Shown: in pieces, positions 27,893 to 38,097 of the stretch | Layout: every line of letters starts with the position of its first letter | Position numbering within the stretch: position 1 is the stretch's first letter | NCBI RefSeq assembly: GCF_001753165.1 | Contig: NZ_CP017448.1 | Coordinates: 2,855,183 to 2,919,182 of the forward strand | Direction of reading: 5' to 3' | DNA: 64,000 nt | Source of the DNA: Acidihalobacter aeolianus | GTDB lineage: Bacteria; Pseudomonadota; Gammaproteobacteria; DSM-5130; Acidihalobacteraceae | The notes under the pieces: generated by a model | What the model saw: only the letters and a program-made list of their open reading frames with translations | What the model was told of the DNA's origin: nothing | Database searches by the model: none | Position numbers and translations under genes: made by a program

Positions 27893-28708
27893 CTACTCCT
27901 TCGCGGGGACTGCGGCCCCGTTGGTTTTTGAATGTTTCCAGGCCACGGCAAAGCCGTTGGGATAGCGCAAATCGATACGCGCGATCTGCGTCGCCTTGGG
28001 CGCCAGCACCCTCGCATACACCGCGGCCATCCGCGCCATACGCCCCGTGTCCCAATCTCGCCCCACGACGAGTTCGATCCCGTTGGCGAACCACAGCCGG
28101 TAGGCTCGGCGCGCATCTTCGCTGACTGCAGTCACCTGCAGTCCATCAGCGGCAAACAGGGATTTGGCCTCGAGGTAGCGCTGCATCAATTCATGCTCCT
28201 TGCCTTGCGGTCCATCGAGAGCCGGCAGCCCCTTGGGAAAGGTGGCCGGCGGCGGCGAGAAGACATCGCCCTGCGCGTTCAGTAGCCCGGTTTTGCCCCA
28301 GTAGGCGACCGCACGCTGGGGCTGCAAATGGATGATCAACGCGTCCGGCCATCGGCGTTGGACGTTGGCCCGGTACACCCATGGAATCTGCTTGAGTGCG
28401 TCCGCTATAACCTTCAGGTCGAGGCCGAAAAATCCGGCATTCAGGTGTGTCGTCACGATCTGACGTACCGCCTGCCGGGAAATCAGACGACCCGAACCTT
28501 CCACCTTGACCACCCTGATCGGCAGAACCGACGGCGACAGCACCCAGCCCCACAACCGCCAACCAGCCGTCAGCAGCAGCACGGCAACGACCAGCACACT
28601 CACGCGCGAAATCCAGCGCCGCAAGCCAGGCCAGCGCGGGGTCCGAGAGCCTGCAGGCGACCGCCTGCGCGTGGTCATGGCTGCTTTTTTCCTGCGTCGT
28701 ATTTCCAT
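27893..28708 (-). CDS. ftsQ: Cell division protein FtsQ
   Basis: Bitopic membrane protein that scaffolds FtsL-FtsB and the FtsWI synthase in the divisome. 271 residues: basic cytoplasmic tail, a membrane helix (VSVLVVAVLLLTAGW), a POTRA domain beginning PIRVVKVEG, and the beta domain. ATG at 28708, 3 bp after ddl, is used; an internal ATG at 28678 (MTTRRR) is possible. Confidence 0.95.
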   Translation of the reverse strand: MEIRRRKKAAMTTRRRSPAGSRTPRWPGLRRWISRVSVLVVAVLLLTAGWRLWGWVLSPSVLPIRVVKVEGSGRLISRQAVRQIVTTHLNAGFFGLDLKVIADALKQIPWVYRANVQRRWPDALIIHLQPQRAVAYWGKTGLLNAQGDVFSPPPATFPKGLPALDGPQGKEHELMQRYLEAKSLFAADGLQVTAVSEDARRAYRLWFANGIELVVGRDWDTGRMARMAAVYARVLAPKATQIARIDLRYPNGFAVAWKHSKTNGAAVPAKE

Positions 28709-28711
28709 AGG

Positions 28712-29650
28712 TCATGCCGGCTCGCCCTTGGGCAACGTATCCTCGAGAATGCGTATTACCAAGCCCGTCATATCCAAACCTGTCACCCTAGCCGCCATCG
28801 GCACGAGACTGTGATCTGTCATCCCGGGCACGGTGTTGATTTCCGCCAACCGGGGTTCGCCGGTTGCATCGATCAGAAAATCGACTCGCCCCCATCCCGT
28901 ACCGCCCACGATGGCGAAGGCCTCGAGGGCCATTTGACGCATCGTCGTCTCCAACTCGTCAGACAGTCCGCAGGGGCAGTCGTAACGCGTGTCGTTACGC
29001 AGATACTTGGCCTCGTAGTCGTAGAACTCGACCGCCGGCACGATCCGGATCGCAGGTAGCGCCTCGTTCCCAAGGATCGCCACCGTGTAATCGCCGCCGG
29101 GCATGGCGGTTTCTGCCAGTACGACGCCATGGCGTCCTGCCGCCGCCGCATAGGCGGCCGGCAGATCCTCCGCACGCTTGACCTTGCTGACGCCCACGCT
29201 CGACCCTTCCTCGGATGGCTTGACGAACAACGGCAGGCCAAGGCGTTCGGCGACGGCATCGAAATCGCTGTCCGCGGTCAGCACCTCACCGGGCACGACC
29301 GGCAGCCCGTGCGCCTGCCACAGCAGCTTGCAGCGCAGCTTGTCCATGCCCAGCGCGGAACCCAGCACGCGGCTGCCCGTGTATGGGATGTCGAGTAGCT
29401 CAAGCAACGCCTGCAGGGTGCCGTCCTCCCCACCGGTGCCGTGCACGACGATGAAGCAGCGATCGAAACCGCCGGCCGTCAATTGGTCGAAAACGCGCTC
29501 GCGTTCGAGGTCGACCGCGACCGCCTCCACGCCACCGGCCTGCAGCGCGGCGGTAACCGCCACCCCGCTGTTCAACGACACCTCGCGTTCGGCCGACCAG
29601 CCGCCCATCAGGACGCCGACTCTGCCGAAACGACGCGGATCGACGCTCAT
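28712..29650 (-). CDS. ddl: D-alanine--D-alanine ligase
   Basis: ATP-grasp enzyme making the D-Ala-D-Ala dipeptide for peptidoglycan. 312 residues with [21 protein letters not shown] at the N-terminus, the [17 protein letters not shown]-grasp motif and the C-terminal [15 protein letters not shown] substrate motif (Mg-binding Glu/Asn). The start at 29650 has GGAGG seven bases upstream and overlaps the murB stop; the longer open frame to 30019 is only a murB shadow. Confidence 0.97.
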   Translation of the reverse strand: MSVDPRRFGRVGVLMGGWSAEREVSLNSGVAVTAALQAGGVEAVAVDLERERVFDQLTAGGFDRCFIVVHGTGGEDGTLQALLELLDIPYTGSRVLGSALGMDKLRCKLLWQAHGLPVVPGEVLTADSDFDAVAERLGLPLFVKPSEEGSSVGVSKVKRAEDLPAAYAAAAGRHGVVLAETAMPGGDYTVAILGNEALPAIRIVPAVEFYDYEAKYLRNDTRYDCPCGLSDELETTMRQMALEAFAIVGGTGWGRVDFLIDATGEPRLAEINTVPGMTDHSLVPMAARVTGLDMTGLVIRILEDTLPKGEPA

Positions 29651-30567
29651 GCCCTTACCTCCGCCTCGCCCACGATGCGCACCTCGGGCACCAGCCGGAT
29701 GCCGCTCTGCTGCGTCACGCGTTCCTGAACCGTGATCATCAGCGTTTCGATATCGGCGGCACTCGCCGTACCCGTGTTCAGAATGAAATTGCCGTGCTTT
29801 TCGGAAACCTGCGCACCGCCGCAGCGCAGCCCCTTGAGCCCAGCTGCCTCGATCAATCGGCCGGCGTAGTCGCCCGGCGGGTTGCGGAACACCGATCCGC
29901 ACGACGCCACGCCCGTCGGCTGACTGACCGCCCGGTTGGCCAGCAGATCGCGAATGCCCTGGTGCAACGCCTCGGGATCGCCGCCGGGTACGAAATCGAA
30001 TTCCGCCGCCACAAACCAACCGGGATCACCATCACCAGCCGCACGCACATGGCGGTAACCGATCTCGAATTCGGACGGCTCGCGCCAGCGCAGCTCACCC
30101 GCGCGATCGATGGTTCGCACACGCCGCACCACATTCCAGGTTTCGCCGCCGAACGCGCCTGCGTTCATCGCCAAGGCCCCGCCTACGGTGCCCGGTATGC
30201 CGGCGAAGAACTCCCCGCCCTGCAAGCCCGCGCGCGCGGCGAAGCGGGCCAGCTTCGCGCCGGGTACGCCGGCACCCGCGCGCACGCCCGCCTCGCCGAC
30301 GCGCTCGAGTCCGTCCAGTCGCGCGTGCAACGCGATCACCGTGCCACGTACCCCGCCGTCGCGTACCAGCAGATTGCTGCCCAGCCCAAGCCACAACAGG
30401 GGCTCGTCTACCGGCAGCTGGCGCAGGAAGAGCTGCAGGTCGTCGAGGTCGGTGGGGCGATACATCCGGTCGGCGCAGCCGCCCGCGCGCCAGCTCGTCA
30501 GCGGCGCGAGCGGTGCGTTCACGACCAGTTCCCCGCGCAGACCATCGTCACGTAGCGCCGCCATCAT
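29647..30567 (-). CDS. murB: UDP-N-acetylenolpyruvoylglucosamine reductase MurB
   Basis: FAD enzyme that reduces enolpyruvyl-UDP-GlcNAc to UDP-MurNAc. 306 residues is the short, type II form. FAD-binding PCMH segments [16 protein letters not shown] and [20 protein letters not shown] are present; the catalytic serine region is [11 protein letters not shown], and the C-terminal [10 protein letters not shown] is conserved. Overlaps murC and ddl by 4 bases each. Confidence 0.97.
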   Translation of the reverse strand: MMAALRDDGLRGELVVNAPLAPLTSWRAGGCADRMYRPTDLDDLQLFLRQLPVDEPLLWLGLGSNLLVRDGGVRGTVIALHARLDGLERVGEAGVRAGAGVPGAKLARFAARAGLQGGEFFAGIPGTVGGALAMNAGAFGGETWNVVRRVRTIDRAGELRWREPSEFEIGYRHVRAAGDGDPGWFVAAEFDFVPGGDPEALHQGIRDLLANRAVSQPTGVASCGSVFRNPPGDYAGRLIEAAGLKGLRCGGAQVSEKHGNFILNTGTASAADIETLMITVQERVTQQSGIRLVPEVRIVGEAEVRA

Positions 30568-31994
30568 TCGGCACCTCCCGCAACGGCCAGCCGCTCGGGC
30601 AGTTTCGCCGCAATCGCGCCGATCGACCCGGCACCCAGCGTAAGCAGTACATCGCCACCGCGGAGCACGTCGACCAGAGCCTCGGGCAGACGCTCCACCT
30701 CTTCGACGAAGACCGGTTCGACCCGCCCACGTGCGCGGATCGCACGGGCCAGGCTTCGCCCGTCCGCATTGGCAATCGGGTCCTCGCCCGCGGCATACAC
30801 CTCAAGCAGCACCAGGGCATCGACACTGGAGAGCACCGCGACGAAGTCCTCGAACAGATCCCGCGTGCGCGTATAGCGGTGCGGCTGGAACGCCACCACC
30901 AGACGTCGCTCGGGCCAGGCCTTGCGCGCCGCGTCGATGGTCGCCGCGATCTCCGTGGGGTGATGGCCGTAGTCGTCGACCAGCAGCACCGAGCCCGGGC
31001 GCGTCGCCACCTCTCCGCCGATCTGGAATCGCCGTCCGATACCCTGAAAGCCGGCCAACGCCTGCCGGATCGCGGTCTCTCCGATACCCAGATCGTGCGC
31101 CACGGCGATCGCCGCGAGCGCGTTGAGCACATTGTGCCGGCCCGGCAGATTCAGCTTGATCGGCAGCGGCGCCGCGCGGCCGGGCAGGATCACCTCGAAG
31201 TGACTGCTTGGCCCTTCGTACTGGATGTCGCGCGCCATCACGTCGGCCGGACGGTCGATACCGTAGGTACGCAACGGGCGCGCCAGCTGCGACAGGATCG
31301 CCTGTACGCCGGGATCGTCGACGCACACCACCGCCAGGCCGTAGAACGGCAGATGATGGATGAACTCGACGAACACCCGTTCGAGTTCGCCGTAATCGCC
31401 GCCGTAGGTACCCAGATGGTCGGCGTCGATGTTGGTCACCACCGAAATCATCGGCTGCAGGTGCAGGAACGAAGCGTCGCTTTCGTCCGCCTCGGCCACC
31501 AGATAATGACTGTCTCCCAGGCGCGAATGCGTTGCCGTGCTGTTGAGCCGGCCGCCGATGATGAAGGTCGGGTCGAGCCCGCCTTCAGCGAGCAGGCTGG
31601 CGACCAGGCTCGTGGTGGTGGTCTTGCCGTGCGTGCCGGCAACCGCAATGCCATAGCGGAAGCGCATCAGCTCGGCCAGCATTTCGGCGCGGCGCACCAG
31701 CGGAATGCGTGCGGCACGCGCCGCGACGAGCTCGACGTTGTCCGCACGTACCGCCGTGGACACCACGACCACGTCCGCCCCTTCGACGTGCGACGCGTCG
31801 TGGCCCCGGTCCACGCGCACACCGAGCCCGGCCAGGTGCCGGGTCATCGCGTTCTCCGCCTGATCCGAGCCGCTGACCTCGTAGCCGAGATTGGCCAGCA
31901 CCTCGGCAATGCCGCCCATGCCCGCACCGCCGACGCCCACGAAGTGGATTCGGCGAATGCGGCGCATGGCCATGTGTTCGCGGACCTGACTCAT
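30564..31994 (-). CDS. murC: UDP-N-acetylmuramate--L-alanine ligase
   Basis: Adds L-Ala to UDP-MurNAc, the first amino acid of the stem peptide. 476 residues with the Mur-ligase Rossmann start [20 protein letters not shown]-loop [19 protein letters not shown], and [10 protein letters not shown]. Overlaps both the murG stop (ATGA) and the murB start. Confidence 0.98.
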   Translation of the reverse strand: MSQVREHMAMRRIRRIHFVGVGGAGMGGIAEVLANLGYEVSGSDQAENAMTRHLAGLGVRVDRGHDASHVEGADVVVVSTAVRADNVELVAARAARIPLVRRAEMLAELMRFRYGIAVAGTHGKTTTTSLVASLLAEGGLDPTFIIGGRLNSTATHSRLGDSHYLVAEADESDASFLHLQPMISVVTNIDADHLGTYGGDYGELERVFVEFIHHLPFYGLAVVCVDDPGVQAILSQLARPLRTYGIDRPADVMARDIQYEGPSSHFEVILPGRAAPLPIKLNLPGRHNVLNALAAIAVAHDLGIGETAIRQALAGFQGIGRRFQIGGEVATRPGSVLLVDDYGHHPTEIAATIDAARKAWPERRLVVAFQPHRYTRTRDLFEDFVAVLSSVDALVLLEVYAAGEDPIANADGRSLARAIRARGRVEPVFVEEVERLPEALVDVLRGGDVLLTLGAGSIGAIAAKLPERLAVAGGAE

Positions 31995-33106
31995 GTGCGT
32001 TTCTCCCGCGCTGACCCTGCGGCGCCGTCGAGCAGGCCTAGACAGGTATCGGCCACCGTTTCCGCCGCCTGCGGACGTGCGAGCGCACGCGCGGCCACCG
32101 CCATGCTGCGCAGCCGCTCGCGGTCGCCGATCTGCGCGAGCACCGCAAGCAGCCGGGCATCGTCGAATTCGGACTCAGGGATCATGACCGCGGCGCCGGC
32201 ATCGGCCAGATAGGCACCGTTCGCACGCTGATGGTCGTCGACCGCATAGGGGAACGGCACCAGCACGGAGGCAACGCCGGCGGCGGCGAGTTCGGCCACG
32301 GTCAGCGCGCCGGAACGGCAGATCACGAGGTCGGCCCAGGCATAGGCCTCGGCCATGTCTGCGACGAAAGGCATGACCTCGGCTTCCACCCCGGCCTGGG
32401 CATAGGCCTGGCGCGCGTCGTCCAGCTGCCGCTCTCCCGCCTGGTGGCGGACCAAAGGACGCAGGTTGGGGTCCAGCTGCGCAAGGGCGCCCGGCACGCG
32501 GCGGTTGAGCGCGCGCGCGCCCTGGCTGCCGCCGAGCACGAGCAGACGCAGCGCACCTTCGCGTCCGTCGTAGCGCGTTTCCGGCACCGGCAGCGACGCG
32601 ATTTCCGCGCGCACCGGATTGCCCACGTAGTCCGTATGCCCGAGGGCACCGGGCAGCTCGACCGGAAAGCCGGTGAACGCGCGCCGGCTGAAACGCGCCA
32701 GCCAGCGGTTGGTCATGCCCGGAATCGCATTTTGCTCGTGCACGAACAGCGGAATGCGCATCAGCACCGCCACCAACCCGCCGGGTCCGGACACAAACCC
32801 GCCGAAACCAATCACCGCACGCGGCCGCAAGCGTCGCAGCACGCCGCGCGCCTGCCAGAGCGCACGGGCCAGGCGCAGCGGCGCGAACAGCCAGGTACGC
32901 CAGCCCTTGCCGCGCAGGCCGGCAACGCCGATCATGGCCATCTCGATGCCCGCGGCCGGCACCAGCTTCGCCTCCAAGCCGCTCTGCGTCCCGAGCCACA
33001 TCACCGTCTGCCCCCGCTCGGCCAGGGACCGCGCCACCGCAAGCCCGGGGAACACGTGCCCACCGGTGCCTCCGGCCATGATCAGGATGGGACGCGGCGC
33101 GCTCAT
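31991..33106 (-). CDS. murG: Undecaprenyl-PP-MurNAc-pentapeptide GlcNAc transferase MurG
   Basis: GT28 peripheral membrane enzyme converting lipid I to lipid II. 371 residues; [12 protein letters not shown] is the N-terminal glycine-rich loop, [10 protein letters not shown] the second G loop, and [12 protein letters not shown] and [15 protein letters not shown] are family motifs. The ATG at 33106 overlaps the ftsW stop; the longer open frame upstream is a shadow of ftsW. Confidence 0.97.
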   Translation of the reverse strand: MSAPRPILIMAGGTGGHVFPGLAVARSLAERGQTVMWLGTQSGLEAKLVPAAGIEMAMIGVAGLRGKGWRTWLFAPLRLARALWQARGVLRRLRPRAVIGFGGFVSGPGGLVAVLMRIPLFVHEQNAIPGMTNRWLARFSRRAFTGFPVELPGALGHTDYVGNPVRAEIASLPVPETRYDGREGALRLLVLGGSQGARALNRRVPGALAQLDPNLRPLVRHQAGERQLDDARQAYAQAGVEAEVMPFVADMAEAYAWADLVICRSGALTVAELAAAGVASVLVPFPYAVDDHQRANGAYLADAGAAVMIPESEFDDARLLAVLAQIGDRERLRSMAVAARALARPQAAETVADTCLGLLDGAAGSAREKRT

Positions 33107-34311
33107 GTGCGCCTCCCGGCACGACCGCGCGTGCGCACCGCTACGGCACTGCCCTCGACTGTCTCGCGATGGATTCGCTGCAGGAAGCCCAAGGCCATGC
33201 AGTTGACCAGCATGCTGCTGCCGCCGTAGCTCATCAGCGGCAGGGTCAGACCCTTGGTCGGCAGGATGCCCATGTTCACCGCCATATTGATGAAAGCCTG
33301 CATGCCGATCCAGATGGTCAGGCCATAGGCGAGATTGGCGGAGAAGTGGTTGCCCGCCTCGGCTGCGCGTGCGCCGATCCTGAAACCGCGGTAGACCAGC
33401 ACCGCGAACAGCGCCACGACCAGCACGATGCCGACCAGCCCGAGTTCCTCCGCCAGCACGGCGAACAGGAAGTCGTTGTGCGCCTCCGGCAGGTAAAAGA
33501 GCTTCTGCACGCTTTCGCCAAGCCCCATCCCCCACCACGAACCGCCGCCGATGGCGATCAGCGACTGGGTCAGCTGATACCCGGAGCTGTAGGGATGGGC
33601 CCAGGGATTGAGGAAACCGGTGAGGCGCTCGACGCGATACGGCGAGCTGACCGCCAGCACGGCTACCGCAACCATGGTCATCAGCAGGAACAGGGCAAAC
33701 TGGGTCAGCCGCGCGCCGCCGAGAAAGAGCATACCCAGACCCATGGCCATCAGCGTGACCGCACTGCCATAGTCAGGTTCTCTCAACAGCAAGAAGGCGG
33801 CGATCACCATAACCAGCATCGGCCTGGCAAACCCCCAGAAGGTATTGCAGACCTCTCTCTCCCGCCGCACCAGAAACCCGGCGAGATAGATCGCCATGAA
33901 CAGCTTGGTGGGTTCCGACACCTGGATGTTGAACGGCCCGAAACCGATCCAGCGAATGCTGCCGTTGACCTGATGCCCGATGCCCGGGATCAGCACCACG
34001 ACCAGCAGGAAGTAGGTGAACAACAGCAACGCCATCCCTGAGCGCTCCCACAGCACCAGACGTGTGTGGAAGGCCACCATCGCCGCTCCGATGCCGAGCA
34101 GCGCGTAGATCGCCTGACGGTCGAAGAAATAGAAGGGATTGCCGGTTTCCCGTGCCGCCACGCTCACCGACGACGAGGCCACCATGACCAGACCCAGGCC
34201 GAGAATGGCGAACGACACGAGCAGCATGGGCATGTCCACGGCGCCGGAAAGCAGGCCTTCCAGGCGTCTGGCAAGTCCGGGCAGGCGCAGATCGGCAGGG
34301 ATGCTAGCCAT
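33103..34311 (-). CDS. ftsW: Septal peptidoglycan polymerase FtsW
   Basis: SEDS-family glycosyltransferase that polymerises lipid II at the septum with FtsI. 402 residues with about ten membrane helices. The SEDS signatures NGSIRWIGFGPFNIQVSEPTK, REPDYGSA (with the essential Asp) and LPLMSYGGSSML are present. ATG at 34311 overlaps murD by 8 bases. Confidence 0.97.
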   Translation of the reverse strand: MASIPADLRLPGLARRLEGLLSGAVDMPMLLVSFAILGLGLVMVASSSVSVAARETGNPFYFFDRQAIYALLGIGAAMVAFHTRLVLWERSGMALLLFTYFLLVVVLIPGIGHQVNGSIRWIGFGPFNIQVSEPTKLFMAIYLAGFLVRREREVCNTFWGFARPMLVMVIAAFLLLREPDYGSAVTLMAMGLGMLFLGGARLTQFALFLLMTMVAVAVLAVSSPYRVERLTGFLNPWAHPYSSGYQLTQSLIAIGGGSWWGMGLGESVQKLFYLPEAHNDFLFAVLAEELGLVGIVLVVALFAVLVYRGFRIGARAAEAGNHFSANLAYGLTIWIGMQAFINMAVNMGILPTKGLTLPLMSYGGSSMLVNCMALGFLQRIHRETVEGSAVAVRTRGRAGRRT

Positions 34312-35665
34312 GCGGCAACCCCTCGTAGGCACGCACGAAATCATCGCCGCGCGCCATGTAGTTGCGGTACATGTCCAGGCTGGCGCAGGCCGGCGACAAC
34401 AGCACGCGGTCGCCGGGCTGCGCCAGTCGTGCGGCCAGGGCGACGGCGGCCGGCATGTCGGGCGCATCGAGCAGCGGAGCAACGCCGTCCAGCGCCTCGC
34501 GCAGACGCGGGGCGTCCACACCGATCAGCAGCACGCCGCGCGCGCGTCCCGCCAGGGCGGTACGCAGCGGCGCGAAATCCTGGCCCTTGCCCTGGCCGCC
34601 GGCGATCAGTACCAACGGTCCGTCCAGCCCTTCGATGGCCGCCAGCGTGGCGCCCACGTTGGTGCCCTTGGAATCGTTGTACCAGTCCACTTCATCGCGC
34701 CGACCGACCCACTGGCAACGGTGCGGCAGACCCGGAAACTCGCGCAGTGCCGCCAGCATCGCCTGCTGCGGCAACCCTGCCTCGTACCCCAGTGCCAGCG
34801 CAGCCAGCGCGTTGGCCAGGTTGTGCCGGCCTGCCATGCGCAGCTCGGCGGCCGCCAGCAGCGGCATGTCGCCCCGTGCCAGCCAGTGTCCGCCGTCCCG
34901 TTCGATCAGCCCGTAATCGCCTGCACGCGGTGACGACAGGCCGAAACCGGTGCGCGCGCAATCGCTCACGAGGCTCGCGGCGAGTGGATCGTCGCGATTG
35001 ACCACGCAGTGCGCGGCACGCGCATAGATGCGCGCCTTGGCCTGTGCATAGGCATCCAGCGAGGCGTAGCGGTCCATGTGATCCGGGCTCACGTTGAGCA
35101 CCACCGCCGCGCGCGGATGCAGGCTGTCGGTGGTCTCCAGCTGGAAGCTCGAGAGCTCCAACACATACAGATCCGGCGCACCGTCGCCGAGCAGGTCCAG
35201 CGCCGGCGTGCCGAGATTGCCGCCGACCGCCGCACGCATTCCCGCCCGCCGTGCCATCTCGCCGACCAGCGTGGTCACCGTGCTCTTGCCATTGGACCCG
35301 GTGATCGCGATCACCGGGGCGCGTGCCTCGCGCGCAAACAGTTCGATGTCGCCGATCACTTCGGCGCCGGCGGCACGCGCCTCCTCGATGGCCGGATTGG
35401 ATACGGCAACGCCGGGGCTCACGATGAGCCGTCGCGCGCGATGGAACACGTCGCGGTCGAAGGCGCCGAGATGAATCTCCTGCGGCATGCCGATCGCGGC
35501 GAGTTCGCCCAATCCCGGCGGTTCGGCCCGGCTGTCGACCACCGCGAACGGTTCGCCCCTGGCCGCCAGATAGCGCACGACCGATAGGCCGGTCGCGCCC
35601 AACCCCACCACGAGGTTGTCGATCGCTTCCGCCATGCCGTTTTGCCTTTGCGCCATCGTCGTCAT
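34304..35665 (-). CDS. murD: UDP-N-acetylmuramoyl-L-alanine--D-glutamate ligase
   Basis: Adds D-Glu to UDP-MurNAc-L-Ala. 453 residues from the ATG one base after mraY; the ATG at 35635 (MAEAIDN) is closer to family N-termini and may be the true start. LVVGLGATGLSVVRYL, ATP loop ITGSNGKSTVT, LELSSFQLE, NVSPDHMDRY and WYNDSKGTN are all diagnostic of MurD. Confidence 0.97.
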   Translation of the reverse strand: MTTMAQRQNGMAEAIDNLVVGLGATGLSVVRYLAARGEPFAVVDSRAEPPGLGELAAIGMPQEIHLGAFDRDVFHRARRLIVSPGVAVSNPAIEEARAAGAEVIGDIELFAREARAPVIAITGSNGKSTVTTLVGEMARRAGMRAAVGGNLGTPALDLLGDGAPDLYVLELSSFQLETTDSLHPRAAVVLNVSPDHMDRYASLDAYAQAKARIYARAAHCVVNRDDPLAASLVSDCARTGFGLSSPRAGDYGLIERDGGHWLARGDMPLLAAAELRMAGRHNLANALAALALGYEAGLPQQAMLAALREFPGLPHRCQWVGRRDEVDWYNDSKGTNVGATLAAIEGLDGPLVLIAGGQGKGQDFAPLRTALAGRARGVLLIGVDAPRLREALDGVAPLLDAPDMPAAVALAARLAQPGDRVLLSPACASLDMYRNYMARGDDFVRAYEGLPHG

Positions 35666-35666
35666 C

Positions 35667-36749
35667 TCAGCGGATCTTCAGACTGGCCAGACCGATCAGC
35701 ACCAGAATCACGGTGATAATCCAGAAACGGACGATCACCCGCGGTTCGGGCCATCCCTTGAGTTCGAAATGGTGGTGCAGCGGCGCCATTTGGAAGATGC
35801 GCCGACGCGTCAGCTTGTAGGAACCCACCTGGAGGATGACCGACAGGGTTTCCATCACGAACACCCCGCCCATGATCAGCAGCACCAGCTCCTGCCGCAC
35901 CATCACCGCCACCACGCCCAGTGCGGCGCCCAGCGCCAGGGCACCGATGTCGCCCATGAAGACCTGCGCGGGATAGGTGTTGAACCAGAGGAAGGCAAGC
36001 CCAGAGCCCACCAGCGCACCGCAGAACACCACCAGCTCTCCGACGCCGTGCACATAGGGAATGCCGAGATACAGAGCGAACTTGTAGTTGCCGCTCAGGT
36101 AGACGAATACGGCCAGCGCGCCGGCCACCATCACCGTCGGCATGATCGCCAGACCATCGAGTCCATCGGTCAGGTTGACCGCATTGCTCGATCCCACGAT
36201 CACCAGCCAGGTGAACGGAATGAACAGCCAGCCCATCGGGATCATCCAGTTCTTCACGAAGGGCATCAGCAGGGCGGTCTGCGCCGGCTCGGTCGCGGCG
36301 AAGAAGAGGTAGAACGCGGCGGCAAAGCCGATCACCGACTGCCAGAAGAATTTGGCGCGCGCCGGCAGGCCCTTGGCGTTGCCGTAACGCAGCTTGCGGT
36401 AGTCGTCCACGCCGCCGACCAGACCGAACAGCAGGGTCACGCCCAGCGCGACCCAGACGAAATGGTTGTCGAGGTTGCTCCACAGCAGAGTCGCCACCGC
36501 CACGCCGACCAGGATCAGCGCCCCGCCCATGGTCGGGGTACCCGCCTTGGACAGATGCGATTGCGGTCCGTCGTCGCGCACCTGCTGCCCGATCTTGAGC
36601 ACCACGAGACGCCGAATCATGCCGGGGCCGATGATCAGGCCGATGACCAGCGCGGTGAGCACGCCGAGAATGGCGCGCATCGTCAGATAGGAAAAGACGT
36701 GGAAGCCGCTGTAGTAGTGGGCCAGGAACTCGAACAGGCTATACAGCAT
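35667..36749 (-). CDS. mraY: Phospho-MurNAc-pentapeptide translocase MraY
   Basis: Ten-helix membrane enzyme that makes lipid I from UDP-MurNAc-pentapeptide and undecaprenyl phosphate. 360 residues, identical to the E. coli length. Catalytic motifs: [31 protein letters not shown] and the HHHFELKGW loop. Start at 36749 overlaps murF by 11 bases. Confidence 0.98.
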   Translation of the reverse strand: MLYSLFEFLAHYYSGFHVFSYLTMRAILGVLTALVIGLIIGPGMIRRLVVLKIGQQVRDDGPQSHLSKAGTPTMGGALILVGVAVATLLWSNLDNHFVWVALGVTLLFGLVGGVDDYRKLRYGNAKGLPARAKFFWQSVIGFAAAFYLFFAATEPAQTALLMPFVKNWMIPMGWLFIPFTWLVIVGSSNAVNLTDGLDGLAIMPTVMVAGALAVFVYLSGNYKFALYLGIPYVHGVGELVVFCGALVGSGLAFLWFNTYPAQVFMGDIGALALGAALGVVAVMVRQELVLLIMGGVFVMETLSVILQVGSYKLTRRRIFQMAPLHHHFELKGWPEPRVIVRFWIITVILVLIGLASLKIR

Positions 36750-38097
36750 GGGCGCCCCCTTCGACCGGGTGCAGCGCAAGCCGTCCCACCAGTCGTTCCA
36801 GCGCCATCGAGCGCGAGCCCTTGACGAGGATGGTCAACGGACGTCCCGCGGCCCCGGCGGCACGCGTCACCGTCTCCGCCAGCGTCTCGATATCCGCACA
36901 GTGTTCGGCGCCCCGGCCGAAGGCGTCCGTCGCCTCCCGGCTCAGAGCACCGACCCCGAACAGCCGCTCGATGCCGCGCGCGCGCGCACGCTCTCCGGCG
37001 GCGCGATGCAGCGCAGGTCCGCTGCTGCCCAGTTCTGCCATGTCGCCCAACACCAGCCAGCGCACGCCGGCACGCGAGGCCAGCACCTCCAGTCCGGCAT
37101 CCAGCGAGGCGGGATTCGCGTTGTAGGTGTCGTCCAGAATCGTGACGCCGCCCCGCCCCTCCAGTTCGCGCAGGCGACCGCCGACGCCGCGCACGCGGGC
37201 AAGCCCCTCGCGGATCGCATCGAGTTCCACGCCGGCAGCCAGAGCAGCCGCGGTCGCAGCCAGCGCATTCATCGCGTTGTGGTAGCCGGTTAGCGGCAGG
37301 TTCACTTCGAATTCGCCGAGCGGCGTGCGCGCATGCAGACGGCCGTTCGCGTATGAGCCGCGCACGTCGGCAGCTTGGCGCATGCCGAAAGTCAGCACCC
37401 GACGATCGCGATTGAGCCCCACCCAGTATTCAGCGAAGTCGTCGTCGGCGTTGATCACCGCGATCCCGTCGGGCACCAGCCCGCCGTAAATCTCGCCCTT
37501 GGCGCGGGCGACGCCGGGCAGGTCGCCGAAACCCTCCAGATGCGCCGGACCGGCATTATTAATGAGCGCGACCTGGGGGCGTGCGATCGCGGTCAGGGCG
37601 GCGATCTCGCCGGCGTGATTGGCGCCCATCTCGATCACCGCATAGCGATGGTCGGGTTCGACGGTCAGCAGGCTCAGCGGCACGCCGATATGGTTGTTGA
37701 GGTTGCCCCGGGTCGCTTGCGTCGGCCCCGCACAGGACAGGATCGAGGCCAGCATCTCCTTGACCGTGGTCTTGCCGTTGCTGCCGGTCAGCGCCACCAC
37801 GCAGGCCTGCAGGCTCTCGCGCCAGGCGGCCGCGAAGCGGCTCAGCCCGCGCAGGGTATCCTCGACCAGCACCTGCGGACGCGGATCGTCCACCTCGCGG
37901 GCAACCATGCACGCGGCGGCAGGCAGGCCCGGCCGGATGAAGTCATGCCCGTCGAAACGCTCGCCGTCGAGCGCCACGAACAAGGCACCCGCGGACAGTG
38001 TGCGGCTGTCGATACCCACGCCGGTAACCGTCGTATCTTTGCCGATCAGGCGTCCCTGCGCCCATTCCGCGACGCGGCTCAGCTGCCACCGGTTCAC
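36739..38097 (-). CDS. murF: UDP-MurNAc-tripeptide--D-Ala-D-Ala ligase
   Basis: Adds D-Ala-D-Ala to complete the pentapeptide precursor. 452 residues with the P-loop [34 protein letters not shown] and [16 protein letters not shown] start at 38097 is preferred: GGGAGG lies 7 bases upstream, the GTG overlaps the murE TGA (GTGA), and homologues start close to this [11 protein letters not shown] segment. An ATG at 38112 would only add five residues. Confidence 0.96.
   Translation of the reverse strand: MNRWQLSRVAEWAQGRLIGKDTTVTGVGIDSRTLSAGALFVALDGERFDGHDFIRPGLPAAACMVAREVDDPRPQVLVEDTLRGLSRFAAAWRESLQACVVALTGSNGKTTVKEMLASILSCAGPTQATRGNLNNHIGVPLSLLTVEPDHRYAVIEMGANHAGEIAALTAIARPQVALINNAGPAHLEGFGDLPGVARAKGEIYGGLVPDGIAVINADDDFAEYWVGLNRDRRVLTFGMRQAADVRGSYANGRLHARTPLGEFEVNLPLTGYHNAMNALAATAAALAAGVELDAIREGLARVRGVGGRLRELEGRGGVTILDDTYNANPASLDAGLEVLASRAGVRWLVLGDMAELGSSGPALHRAAGERARARGIERLFGVGALSREATDAFGRGAEHCADIETLAETVTRAAGAAGRPLTILVKGSRSMALERLVGRLALHPVEGGAHAV

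Noticed and set aside
35616-36824. 402-residue plus-strand open frame
   Set aside because: Antisense to mraY; His/Gln/Arg-rich composition typical of a high-GC shadow frame.
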